Shown here piece after piece: positions 8,470 to 15,451 of a stretch of DNA of 50,714 bases. This DNA is from Clostridiales bacterium (GTDB lineage: Bacteria; Bacillota; Clostridia; Oscillospirales; Oscillospiraceae): contig JAJPWY010000043.1 in the NCBI GenBank assembly GCA_021205725.1, forward strand, positions 1-50,714, given 5' to 3'. Within the stretch, counting starts at the first letter, position 1; every line of letters starts with the position of its first letter. Below the pieces are notes generated by a model. It worked only from the letters and a program-made list of their open reading frames with translations. It did no database searches and was not told the origin of the DNA. The position numbers were made by a program, and so were the translations under genes.

Positions 8470-8880
8470 TTACATATACTTCTTGATTCCGTCGGTGGCG
8501 GTGTCGGCGTCGGCGGAGATGGTGATGGTGAACTTCAGGCCGTTCTTGTCGCTGAACCGCTCCATCCAGTCCAGGAACTCCTCGATCTGGTTGACGTCCT
8601 TGATGGGAACGACCTTGCTCAGGTTGTCGATAAAGATGTGGGTGATGTCGTAATTGCCTGCGTACAGGCCGCTGACGAAGCCCTTGAGCACCTCAAAGTT
8701 GGGCAGATAGAAGTCGCTGGCCTCGATCAGACGGATATGATAATGAATCGCATAGACCAGCTCCCGATCCCACTCGATGCACACGACGTTGCCGTGCTCT
8801 GTGAGAACTGCGGAATTGATCAAATCGATCAGCTGTTTTGTCTTGCCGGAACCCTTGTGGTCCATGATAACTCTAACCAT
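8470..8880 (-). CDS. Small P-loop (Walker A) protein of unknown function
   Basis: 136 aa. The N-terminus MVRVIMDHKGSGKTKQLIDL contains a Walker A motif (GxGSGKT-like, residues 8-14). ITHIFIDNLSKV further on resembles a hydrophobic Walker B strand ending in Asp. No other domain is present, so it is a minimal single-domain nucleotide-binding protein. It starts after AAAGGAGTGAC and has a consensus promoter. It lies upstream of ung on the same strand, separated by a modest hairpin. Such proteins are usually labelled hypothetical or PilT-like ATP-binding. I do not recognise a function; ATP/GTP binding is inferred from the motif. Confidence 0.75.
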   Translation of the reverse strand: MVRVIMDHKGSGKTKQLIDLINSAVLTEHGNVVCIEWDRELVYAIHYHIRLIEASDFYLPNFEVLKGFVSGLYAGNYDITHIFIDNLSKVVPIKDVNQIEEFLDWMERFSDKNGLKFTITISADADTATDGIKKYM

Positions 8881-8936
8881 AATCAGTCACTCCTTTAAAA
8901 TACACCCGGCAGCCCGGGTGGGATTGCTGTGGAGAT

Positions 8937-8965
8937 ATTCTATCATAAACCCCTTCAAGATTCAA
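8937..8965 (-). promoter_or_regulatory. Promoter of the P-loop gene
   Basis: Minus strand TTGAAT (8960-8965), 17-nt spacer, TAGAAT (8937-8942), about 55 bp upstream of the start codon. Confidence 0.65.
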
Positions 8966-9258
8966 CAGAGTTTTGTTATAAAATTACAAATCATAGGCGG
9001 CCTTCCGTGGCCGGGCCTCCCGCTACCGCCGTTTCTGCCCGTCTCTCTCCCCTTGCGCCCCTCTGGGGCTGTGAGGAAGGCTCCGCTCCCCGCCGTTGAT
9101 ATCCGGGGTCAAGGTGGAGGAAAATTCCTGGTTGATTTTCCGCCCCTGCTCCCGGGTAAAATCGCTCTTTTTCACCGGACTCACCAACTTTTCAATCAAA
9201 TTTATTACAGTTTGCCCCTGCTAACCCGGCTTTATTCAACCTTTTTCAAAATTCGCAC
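8966..9258. other. Intergenic stretch with nothing recognised
   Basis: About 290 bp between two diverging promoters. I see no start codon with a ribosome binding site, no strong hairpin and no known RNA motif. Its middle part is GC-rich and looks like decayed coding sequence, but no gene can be named. Confidence 0.4.
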
Positions 9259-9286
9259 TTGATTTTTCCCCACGGCGTGTTACAAT
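9259..9286 (+). promoter_or_regulatory. Promoter of the ferredoxin gene
   Basis: TTGATT (9259-9264), 16-nt spacer, TACAAT (9281-9286), about 30 bp upstream of the start. Confidence 0.65.
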
Positions 9287-9317
9287 AAAGGCAACACCAG
9301 ACAAGGAGGTAACTGTC

Positions 9318-9488
9318 ATGGCCTATAAGATCACGGATTCCTGCATTTCCTGCGGCACCTGCGCCGAGGGCTGCCCCGTGGGCGCCATCTCCGAGGGTGA
9401 GACCAGCTACGTCATCGACGCTGATGCCTGCATCTCCTGCGGCACCTGTGCTGGCAACTGCCCCATGGGAGCTATCGAAGAGGACTGA
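9318..9488 (+). CDS. 2[4Fe-4S] clostridial-type ferredoxin
   Basis: 56 aa, the classic size of clostridial ferredoxin, a low-potential electron carrier in the cytoplasm. It has two matching cluster motifs, CISCGTCAEGCP and CISCGTCAGNCP, with eight cysteines for two [4Fe-4S] clusters. The halves are internally symmetric, ending PVGAISEG and PMGAIEED. It starts at ATG 9318 after AAGGAGG (9303-9309) and has its own promoter and terminator, so it is monocistronic. It is not specific to the repair genes beside it. Confidence 0.96.
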   Translation: MAYKITDSCISCGTCAEGCPVGAISEGETSYVIDADACISCGTCAGNCPMGAIEED

Positions 9489-9506
9489 TTTCCTGTTCAT
9501 ACAGCC

Positions 9507-9540
9507 AAAGCCCGGCAAGCTGCTTGCCGGGCTTTCCTGT
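9507..9540 (+). terminator. Terminator of the ferredoxin gene
   Basis: AAAGCCCGGCAAG / CTTGCCGGGCTTT, a 13-bp stem with a 3-nt loop running into TTTCCTGTT. Confidence 0.8.
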
Positions 9541-9570
9541 TGCTATGGCATCAAAAAGGAGGAACCCCCC

Positions 9571-10200
9571 ATGCTCCAACCACGCCCTCTCCCCGCCGAC
9601 TTCTACGCCGGAGACACGGTGGAGATCGCCCCCAGGCTGCTGGGCAAGCTGCTGGTGCGCCGATACGGGGACGAGCTGCTGGCGGTGCGCATCACCGAGA
9701 CGGAGGCCTATGTGGGCCGGATGGACAAGGCCTGTCACGCCTACCAGTACCGGCGCACCCGACGGACGGAGACGTTGTTCGCCCCGCCGGGAACCGCTTA
9801 TATCTACCTGATCTACGGGATGTACCACTGTCTCAACTTCGTCACCGAGCCGGAGGGAGAGCCCTCCGCCGTGCTCATCCGGGGCGGGGAGGCGGTGCTG
9901 GGACGGGAGACCATGGCCCGGCTGCGATACGGCAGGGAGTGGGAGGCCCTCACCCCCTATCAGAGGAAAAACTTTCTCAACGGGCCGGGGAAGCTGTGCA
10001 GGGCCCTGGCTCTGACCCGGGCTCAGAACGGCCTGCCCCTGACCGGGCCGGAGCTGTGGGTGACGGAGGAGGACGGTCTGGGACTGCCGCCCTATGAGGA
10101 AAAGCGCCCTGTCCGCACCGGAAAGCGGGTGGGCATCGACTACGCAGAGGAGGCCGCAGACTTCCCCTGGCGGTTTTACTATGGAGAGAAAGAGACATGA
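9571..10200 (+). CDS. DNA-3-methyladenine glycosylase (AAG/MPG type)
   Basis: 209 aa, the normal bacterial AAG length. It excises alkylated purines such as 3-methyladenine and hypoxanthine. Family motifs visible are LLGKLLVRRY, ITETEAYVGRMDKACHAY (active-site Glu region), PPGTAYIYLIYGMYHCLNFV and NGPGKLCRALAL. The start at 9571 follows AAAAAGGAGG. Its stop overlaps the next start by ATGA, so it is translationally coupled to the HAD gene. With ung, family-4 UDG and exonuclease III nearby it forms a base-excision-repair neighbourhood. Confidence 0.95.
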   Translation: MLQPRPLPADFYAGDTVEIAPRLLGKLLVRRYGDELLAVRITETEAYVGRMDKACHAYQYRRTRRTETLFAPPGTAYIYLIYGMYHCLNFVTEPEGEPSAVLIRGGEAVLGRETMARLRYGREWEALTPYQRKNFLNGPGKLCRALALTRAQNGLPLTGPELWVTEEDGLGLPPYEEKRPVRTGKRVGIDYAEEAADFPWRFYYGEKET

Positions 10201-10841
10201 AGCTGTTTGACCTGGACGGGACGCTGATCGACTCCACCAGCCTGTGGAGGGACATCGACGTCGCATTTCTGGAAAAGCGGGGCCTCCCCTGGACGGAGGA
10301 GTACAACGACGGGGTGGTACACGCCATCTTCCCCCAGGCTGCCCGGTTCACTAAGGATTACTGTCACCTGGAGGAGTCCCCGGAGGAGATCATGGAGGAG
10401 TGGCTGGACATGGCACGGGAGGGCTACGGCCGCACCATCCCCGCCAAGGAGGGTGCGCTGGACTATCTGGAGCAGTGCCGCCGGGCGGGAGAGCGGATGG
10501 CCCTGTTCACCTCGGCGGAGCCCTCCCTGTGCCGCCTGGCCCTGGAGCGCCACGGCTTTGACCGCTACCTCTCCCAGGTGGTCTATGCCCAGGATCTGAA
10601 CATGGAGAAGCGCTCCCCCGCCGCCTTTGCGGAGGCGGCCCGGCGGCTGGGGGTAGCTCCGGGAGAGATCACCTTCTTCGACGACTCCCCTGTGTCCTGC
10701 CGGGGGGCCAAGGCCGCAGGCTTCACCGTCATCGGTGTGTGGGATCGCTGCTTCGCCCACCAGGAGGCAGAGATGCGGGACTTCTGCCACGGATACATCC
10801 GCTCCTTCCGGGAGCTGACCGGGGACACAGGCGCTCTGTGA
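10197..10841 (+). CDS. HAD-superfamily hydrolase (phosphatase-like)
   Basis: 214 aa. All HAD motifs are present: motif I DLDGTLIDS (nucleophile Asp near the N-terminus), motif II FTSAEPS, the lysine after the cap region, and motif IV FFDDSPVSCRGAKAAGF. The alpha-helical cap sits between motifs I and II, so it belongs to the beta-phosphoglucomutase/phosphoglycolate-phosphatase-like subgroup. ATGA overlap with the glycosylase gene implies one operon. A role as phosphoglycolate phosphatase clearing DNA-end debris would suit the neighbourhood but is speculation; the substrate is unknown. Confidence 0.9.
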   Translation: MKLFDLDGTLIDSTSLWRDIDVAFLEKRGLPWTEEYNDGVVHAIFPQAARFTKDYCHLEESPEEIMEEWLDMAREGYGRTIPAKEGALDYLEQCRRAGERMALFTSAEPSLCRLALERHGFDRYLSQVVYAQDLNMEKRSPAAFAEAARRLGVAPGEITFFDDSPVSCRGAKAAGFTVIGVWDRCFAHQEAEMRDFCHGYIRSFRELTGDTGAL

Positions 10842-10842
10842 T

Positions 10843-10886
10843 CCCTCCGGCGCATCACCCCTGCCGGAAGGGGTATTTGTCGTTTT
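10843..10886 (+). terminator. Possible weak terminator after the HAD gene
   Basis: CCCTCCGGC and GCCGGAAGGG can pair with one bulged A, and a T-rich stretch (TATTTGTCGTTTTT) follows. The stem is imperfect. Confidence 0.35.
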
Positions 10887-10946
10887 TGGTTTCGTATTTC
10901 CCCGAACTGTGGTAAAATAGGGGACAGGCAGAAAGGAGGCGGTCAT

Positions 10947-11513
10947 ATGACGGACTGGGAGACCCTGCGCCGGGACTGTGAACAGTGCCGCCGGTGCGCC
11001 CTGGGAGAGACCCGCACCAACCTGGTCTTTGGAGACGGCAGCACCTCCGCCAGGCTCCTGCTGGTGGGAGAGGGCCCGGGCCAGCAGGAGGATCTCACCG
11101 GCGTCCCCTTTGTGGGCCCGGCGGGTCAGCTGCTGGATCAGATGATGGAGATCATCGACCTGGATCGCTCAAAATACTACATCACCAACATCGTCAAGTG
11201 CCGCCCGCCCCGGAACCGGGATCCCCTGGCGACGGAGCAGGAGGCGTGCATCGGCTACCTCCGGGAGCAGACCCGGCTCCTCCAGCCCCGGGTCATCGTC
11301 TGCCTGGGCCGCATCGCCGCCATGCGGCTCATCCGGTCAGACTACCGCATCACCCGGGAGCACGGCCAGTGGGTGCAGCGGGGCAACGTCTGGATGACCG
11401 CCATCTACCATCCCTCCGCCCTGCTCCGGGACGAGAACAAGCGGCCGGAGACCTTCGACGACCTGATGTCCATTCGGGACAAGCTGGCGGAGCTGTTCCC
11501 GGAGGGCCTGTAA
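10947..11513 (+). CDS. Uracil-DNA glycosylase, family 4 (iron-sulfur type)
   Basis: 188 aa. It removes uracil from DNA and needs a [4Fe-4S] cluster. Cluster cysteines are visible as CRRCALGETRT (C14, C17) and C85/C101 in the CRPPRNRDP...EQEAC region. The active-site motif GEGPGQQEDLTGVPFVGPAG (about 41-60) and the late YHPSALLR loop match the family-4/5 pattern. The start follows AAAGGAGGCGGTCAT. It shares no sequence similarity with the family-1 ung 2.5 kb away, so the organism has two unrelated uracil-removal enzymes here. A -10-like TAAAAT (10913-10918) precedes it, but no good -35. Confidence 0.95.
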   Translation: MTDWETLRRDCEQCRRCALGETRTNLVFGDGSTSARLLLVGEGPGQQEDLTGVPFVGPAGQLLDQMMEIIDLDRSKYYITNIVKCRPPRNRDPLATEQEACIGYLREQTRLLQPRVIVCLGRIAAMRLIRSDYRITREHGQWVQRGNVWMTAIYHPSALLRDENKRPETFDDLMSIRDKLAELFPEGL

Positions 11514-11548
11514 TTTTCCGGTTCCCCCTTTTCAGACGGCCCGGATTG

Positions 11549-11557
11549 TGATATGAT
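11549..11557 (+). promoter_or_regulatory. Extended -10 promoter of queT
   Basis: TGATATGAT (TG-n-TATGAT). Transcription would begin near 11564, exactly at the first stem of the structured leader. The -35 is poor (TTCAGA region). Confidence 0.5.
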
Positions 11558-11563
11558 ATCTCC

Positions 11564-11660
11564 GACCGGTTCTCCCACCCGGTCCAACCGGCGCACTCCG
11601 GCAGAGTGCGCCGCTGTACAGAGGGCAAAGCCCTCTGTACTCTAAACCTAAAAGGAGGCT
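11564..11660 (+). promoter_or_regulatory. Structured leader of queT, candidate preQ1-responsive RNA
   Basis: Three consecutive hairpins follow the predicted start of transcription. Stem 1 is GACCGG/CCGGTC (11564-11569 with 11579-11584) and has the loop TTCTCCCAC. Stem 2 is a 10-bp stem at 11589-11613. Stem 3 is an 11-bp stem with an AAA loop at 11616-11640. Loop 1 contains CTCC (11572-11575), complementary to GGAG of the ribosome binding site (11654-11657). An H-type pseudoknot could therefore hide the Shine-Dalgarno sequence, the logic of preQ1-II riboswitches. It does not match a published preQ1 consensus that I can recall, so ligand and class are inference. Confidence 0.5.
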
Positions 11661-11668
11661 ATTTTGTC

Positions 11669-12223
11669 ATGAAAAAATCTGCCGTCCGTTCCCTGTGCTT
11701 CGGGGCCATGGTGGCCGCCGTCTACGCCGCACTGACCATGGCTCTGCCCATGCTGTCCTACTCTGCGGTACAGATCCGGTTCTCCGAGGCCCTCACCGTC
11801 CTGCCCTTCTTCTTCCCGGAGGCGATCCCCGGGCTGTTCCTGGGGTGCGCCATCGCCAATCTGCTCTCCGCCTACGGTGTGGTGGATGTGGTGTTCGGCT
11901 CCCTGGCCACCCTGCTGGCCGCCCTGTGGACCTCCCGGATGAAGAACCCTTGGCTGGCCCCTCTGCCGCCGGTGCTGTGCAACCTGGTCATCATAGGCGG
12001 GGAGATCGCCTGGCTGGAGGTGGGCTTTGGAGAGGGCTTTCTCACCGCCTGGGCGATCAACGGCCTGACCGTGGGCCTGGGTGAGCTGGCCGCCTGTTAC
12101 ATCCTGGGGATGCTGCTGCTCACGGCGCTGCCCCGTATCCCCTTCTTCCGGAAGCTCATCCCGGCAGACCGGCTGGAGCTGGCTCCGGGAAAACGGTGGT
12201 TCGGCGCAGGGGAGACGCTCTGA
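11669..12223 (+). CDS. queT: QueT-family queuosine-precursor transporter (ECF S component)
   Basis: 184 aa, very hydrophobic, with about five to six membrane segments. It is the substrate-binding membrane subunit for queuine/preQ1-type precursors, used with a shared energy-coupling-factor module encoded elsewhere. Family hallmarks are the start LCFGAMVAAVYAALTMALP, then VQIRFSEALTVLPFFFPEAI and a GCAIANLLS segment. I choose ATG 11669 because AAAAGGAGG precedes it by about 10 nt; the upstream in-frame sequence forms the leader hairpins. A good terminator follows, so it is monocistronic. Uptake of modified-base precursors would compensate for lacking de novo synthesis, not testable here. Confidence 0.88.
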   Translation: MKKSAVRSLCFGAMVAAVYAALTMALPMLSYSAVQIRFSEALTVLPFFFPEAIPGLFLGCAIANLLSAYGVVDVVFGSLATLLAALWTSRMKNPWLAPLPPVLCNLVIIGGEIAWLEVGFGEGFLTAWAINGLTVGLGELAACYILGMLLLTALPRIPFFRKLIPADRLELAPGKRWFGAGETL

Positions 12224-12232
12224 ACCAGAATG

Positions 12233-12258
12233 AGACGCCGGGGTTCCGGCGTCTTTTT
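12233..12258 (+). terminator. Terminator of queT
   Basis: AGACGCCGG-GGTT-CCGGCGTCT stem followed by six T residues. Confidence 0.9.
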
Positions 12259-12328
12259 TGATATCAAAAACGGAACGCAAATGCACACACGACCCACGAC
12301 TCACCGGCCACTACAAAGGAGGCAAGCC

Positions 12329-13084
12329 ATGCATCTCATTTCCTGGAACGTCAACGGCCTGCGGGCCTGTATCAAGAAGGGCTTCGGGGAGAGCTTCGCC
12401 GCCCTGGACGGGGACATCTTCTGTCTCCAGGAGACCAAGCTCCAGCCGGGACAGGTGGAACTGAACCTTCCCGGCTACCGACAGTATTGGAACAGTGCGG
12501 AAAAAAAGGGCTACTCCGGCACGGCGGTCTTTACCCGGCTAGAGCCGCTGAACGTGACCTACGGCATGGGCATCGAGGCCCACGACCATGAGGGACGGCT
12601 CATCACCCTGGAGTTTCCCCAGTTTTATTTCGTCTGCTGCTATACCCCCAACGCCCAGGACGGCCTGCGGCGCATCGACTACCGGATGCAGTGGGAGGAC
12701 GATCTCCGGGCCTACCTGATGGAGCTGGACGGGAAAAAGCCGGTGGTGTACACCGGCGACCTGAACGTGGCCCATGAGGAGATCGACCTGAAAAATCCCG
12801 GCCCCAACCGGGGCAATGCGGGCTTCTCCGACCAGGAGCGGGAAAAGATGACCGCCCTCCTGTCCTCCGGCTTTACCGATACCTTCCGCTATCTCTACCC
12901 CGACCGGACGGGGGCCTATTCCTGGTGGAGCTATCGGTTCCACGCCCGGGAGAACAATGCAGGATGGCGCATCGACTACTTTATCGTCTCCGACCGCCTC
13001 CGGGATCGGGTGCAGGCGGCGGAGATCCATAACGAAATCTATGGCAGTGACCATTGCCCGGTGGGTCTGGAGCTGGCCCTGTGA
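12329..13084 (+). CDS. Exodeoxyribonuclease III (AP endonuclease)
   Basis: 251 aa, the normal ExoA/Xth length. It cuts at abasic sites left by DNA glycosylases. Family motifs in order: LISWNVNGLRA at the N-terminus, FCLQETK (metal-binding Glu), YTGDLNVAH (Asp/Asn), WRIDYFIVS and the catalytic-His motif GSDHCPVGLEL near the C-terminus. The start at 12329 follows AAAGGAGG. The in-frame extension upstream passes through the queT terminator and is rejected. Its stop overlaps the next GTG start (GTGA), so the downstream kinase is coupled. It completes the local base-excision set of three glycosylases plus AP endonuclease. Confidence 0.96.
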   Translation: MHLISWNVNGLRACIKKGFGESFAALDGDIFCLQETKLQPGQVELNLPGYRQYWNSAEKKGYSGTAVFTRLEPLNVTYGMGIEAHDHEGRLITLEFPQFYFVCCYTPNAQDGLRRIDYRMQWEDDLRAYLMELDGKKPVVYTGDLNVAHEEIDLKNPGPNRGNAGFSDQEREKMTALLSSGFTDTFRYLYPDRTGAYSWWSYRFHARENNAGWRIDYFIVSDRLRDRVQAAEIHNEIYGSDHCPVGLELAL

Positions 13085-13908
13085 CCGGCGGGAAACGGGT
13101 GCTCTCCCTCCAGGATCTCTCCTGTGTGGGACAGTGCTCCCTGACGGCAGCACTACCGGTGCTCTCCGCCTGCGGGGTGGAGTGCTGCGTGCTGCCCACC
13201 GCCGTTCTCTCTACCCATACCGGGCCGGAGTTTGACCTGCCGGTGATCCATCCCCTGACGGACACCCTTCCGGCTGTCTGGGAGAGCTGGATGGGGCAGG
13301 GCTTTACCTTTGACGCCCTGGCCCTGGGCTATCTGGGAGCGGGAGCCATCGACTTTGCCGCCCGGGCGGTGGACGACCTCCGTGACAGTGCGTTTATCCT
13401 CATCGATCCGGCCATGGGGGACAACGGGCGGTTCTACTCCGGCTTCGGCCCGGAGTACGCTACCCGGATGGCATCTCTTTGCAGCCGGGCGGACATGATA
13501 CTCCCCAACCTCACCGAGGGCTGTCTCCTGCTGGGGGATCCGGTGCCGGAGAGGTATGACGAGGACTTCTGCCTCCGCCTGGCCCGGCGGCTGGGGGAGC
13601 TTGGCCCCAAAGCGGTGGTGCTCACCGGCCTGGACTGCGTCCCCGGTCAGGCGACCAACCTGATCTACCACGCCGAGGACGGCAAAGCGGTCTTTCAAAG
13701 TCAGCCCCGTCTGCCGGGCCGGTTCCACGGGACGGGGGACCTGTTCGCCGCCGCCCTTCTGGGACGGCTGATGAGGGGCGACCCCCTGGAACAGGCGGCG
13801 GAGACTGCCGGCGCCTTCGTCGCTGCCGCCATCCGCTGCACCGGCCCGGAGCATCCCTACGGGGTGCAGTTCGAGGGGTGCCTGGGGATGCTGACTGCTG
13901 ACCACTGA
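13081..13908 (+). CDS. Pyridoxal/pyridoxamine kinase family protein
   Basis: 275 aa, ribokinase/PfkB-like fold of the PdxK/ThiD group. It would phosphorylate the 5' hydroxyl of vitamin B6 forms to feed pyridoxal phosphate. It has SLQDLSCVGQCSLTAALPVL at the N-terminus, LIDPAMGDNGRFY, LPNLTEGCLLLG and the anion-hole/catalytic-Asp motif GRFHGTGDLFAAALLG near the C-terminus. I place the start at GTG 13081, which overlaps the exonuclease stop by four bases; an ATG at 13054 would overlap far more. The sequence fits pyridoxamine kinase best. Hydroxymethylpyrimidine kinase is the alternative. Confidence 0.88.
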   Translation: MTGGKRVLSLQDLSCVGQCSLTAALPVLSACGVECCVLPTAVLSTHTGPEFDLPVIHPLTDTLPAVWESWMGQGFTFDALALGYLGAGAIDFAARAVDDLRDSAFILIDPAMGDNGRFYSGFGPEYATRMASLCSRADMILPNLTEGCLLLGDPVPERYDEDFCLRLARRLGELGPKAVVLTGLDCVPGQATNLIYHAEDGKAVFQSQPRLPGRFHGTGDLFAAALLGRLMRGDPLEQAAETAGAFVAAAIRCTGPEHPYGVQFEGCLGMLTADH

Positions 13909-13927
13909 CCACTACTCACTGAAACGC

Positions 13928-15286
13928 CTACATCGCCAGCGTCCCGTGCTCGTCCTCCAGCAGCAGGAGGATTTTTTCCTCCGCCCCGGTCATGGCGTTG
14001 ACGTAGACGATGACGTGGCTGCCCTCCTCCGTCTCACAGAGAAACTCCCAGCAGAGGCGCTCATACTCCCCCTGGCTGGGTATCACCGCCTGGCGGACAG
14101 AGAGAATACTCAGATCGTCCGACACCACCTCCCGGGCCTCCTCCTGAGAGACGGCGGGAGATTCCAGCGTCCGCTCCTGATGGTTGGTGAGATAGCCCTG
14201 TGCTTCAAAGCCCAGCAGACTGCCGTCCGCCAGGGAGACGGACACCTTCACCAGGTCGGGATAGCAGTACGCCTCGTCCTGGAGGGCGCAGAAGTTCACC
14301 GTTAAAATGTTGCTCTGGAGGGAGTAGTAGCTCTCGCCCATCTCCCCGTAGCCCAGCCGCTCCAGGGCCGTCCGGGCGGCCTGGACTCCTTGCTCCGGGG
14401 ATAAATTTTGCTCTGTAGGCGTACCCTGAGTCACCAGAGAGAGGAGCTTTCCCCCCTGCCGGGTGACAGAGACGGTTCTCCATCCGGAATCTGTCTCCCC
14501 GGAGAGGGTGTAGGTGGGGATGTTCCCCTCCACAGCGCCCTCCGCTGTCAGAGCCTCGCCCCCCAGCAGCTCCTGGGCGATGGATAACGCCTCCTCCTCA
14601 GAGATCTCCTCCAGTCCCTCCAGGGCCAGGGGCGTTTTGCCTGTCAGGTGCTGAGAGAAAGGGCCGTCATAGACCAGACTGGGCAGCTCCGGGAAGTCCG
14701 CCTCCACCGACTGAAAGCCGGAGACGGGCTCCTCCGCCTCCTCCGCTGTGGCGGACAGCCGGGCCTGAGCCGTCTCCACGTCGCCGATGGAGAAGCTGCC
14801 GTCGAACAGGGCCAGCTCCAGCTCATCCAGCTGCCGGGAGAGGGTCTGGGCCGCCTGGGAGAGCTGGCTCCAGTTGTCCCGCTCCTCCTCCGTCCACGTC
14901 CCCTCCAGGGCGGCGGAGCGGGAGAGCGCCTGGGCATAGTCCCCCACCGTGGCCAGAAAGGCGGCGGTCTGCTCCAGCTCCACGTTGGCCATGGGGAGCT
15001 GCCCCAGGGCCATCTGAGCGGCGGTGGCCTGGGCGGAGATCTCACTGCACAGGGAGCAGAACATGGGAGCGGAGGTGACATACTGACCCTTTTGCAGAGC
15101 GGCGTCCATCCGGTCGAGGCTGGCCGTCACCTCAGAGAAGGCGTGGAGATAGGTGTTGGCGACGGTGCGCTGGAGCTGATCTGCCCGGTAGCGCTCCTGA
15201 ATGGCGACGCCGTAGGCGATGACCAGGACGGCGGCAAAAAAAGAGACGGCACGGATGCGCCCCCGGCGGCTGAACGGACTGGACAT
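13928..15286 (-). CDS. ypeB: Spore germination protein YpeB
   Basis: 452 aa, the usual YpeB size. In Bacillus this inner-spore-membrane protein stabilises the cortex-lytic enzyme SleB. One N-terminal membrane helix (about residues 13-32, AVSFFAAVLVIAYGVAI) precedes a long helical region (about 40-190) with repeated Leu/Glu heptads. Three PepSY-type segments follow, for example GLEEISEEEALSIAQELLGG. The start at 15286 follows AAGGAGGAACCGTCCC; a longer frame upstream is rejected. sleB is not adjacent, unlike in Bacillus. A sigma-G-like promoter lies about 50 bp upstream, consistent with forespore expression. Confidence 0.9.
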   Translation of the reverse strand: MSSPFSRRGRIRAVSFFAAVLVIAYGVAIQERYRADQLQRTVANTYLHAFSEVTASLDRMDAALQKGQYVTSAPMFCSLCSEISAQATAAQMALGQLPMANVELEQTAAFLATVGDYAQALSRSAALEGTWTEEERDNWSQLSQAAQTLSRQLDELELALFDGSFSIGDVETAQARLSATAEEAEEPVSGFQSVEADFPELPSLVYDGPFSQHLTGKTPLALEGLEEISEEEALSIAQELLGGEALTAEGAVEGNIPTYTLSGETDSGWRTVSVTRQGGKLLSLVTQGTPTEQNLSPEQGVQAARTALERLGYGEMGESYYSLQSNILTVNFCALQDEAYCYPDLVKVSVSLADGSLLGFEAQGYLTNHQERTLESPAVSQEEAREVVSDDLSILSVRQAVIPSQGEYERLCWEFLCETEEGSHVIVYVNAMTGAEEKILLLLEDEHGTLAM

Positions 15287-15334
15287 GGGACGGTTCCTCC
15301 TTGAAATGGATTCCGAAACGGGTTCCTCCTGTTC

Positions 15335-15362
15335 AGTATGGGAGAAAATGAGGGAATCATGC
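15335..15362 (-). promoter_or_regulatory. Candidate sigma-G-type promoter of ypeB
   Basis: Minus strand GCATGA (15357-15362), 16-nt spacer, CATACTG (starting at 15340). This resembles the sigma-G pattern GnATR - CATnnTA, and YpeB genes are forespore-expressed in Bacillus. Confidence 0.45.
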
Positions 15363-15381
15363 CGGGAATTTGTGGCCGCTC

Positions 15382-15410
15382 TTGCAATTTTCTCCCGCAC
15401 CGGATATAAT
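15382..15410 (+). promoter_or_regulatory. Promoter of prfC
   Basis: TTGCAA (15382-15387), 17-nt spacer, TATAAT (15405-15410), about 42 bp before the start codon. Confidence 0.75.
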
Positions 15411-15451
15411 GAGAACGATTTTTGCCAGATGAATTTCACGGAGGTCTTTCC

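Noticed and set aside
11564-11640. Terminator reading of the two long hairpins before queT
   Set aside because: Neither hairpin is followed by a T tract, and they lie upstream of the queT ribosome binding site.
15287-15439. Longer YpeB start upstream of 15286
   Set aside because: It would contain the predicted sigma-G promoter and the ribosome binding site, and lacks one of its own.
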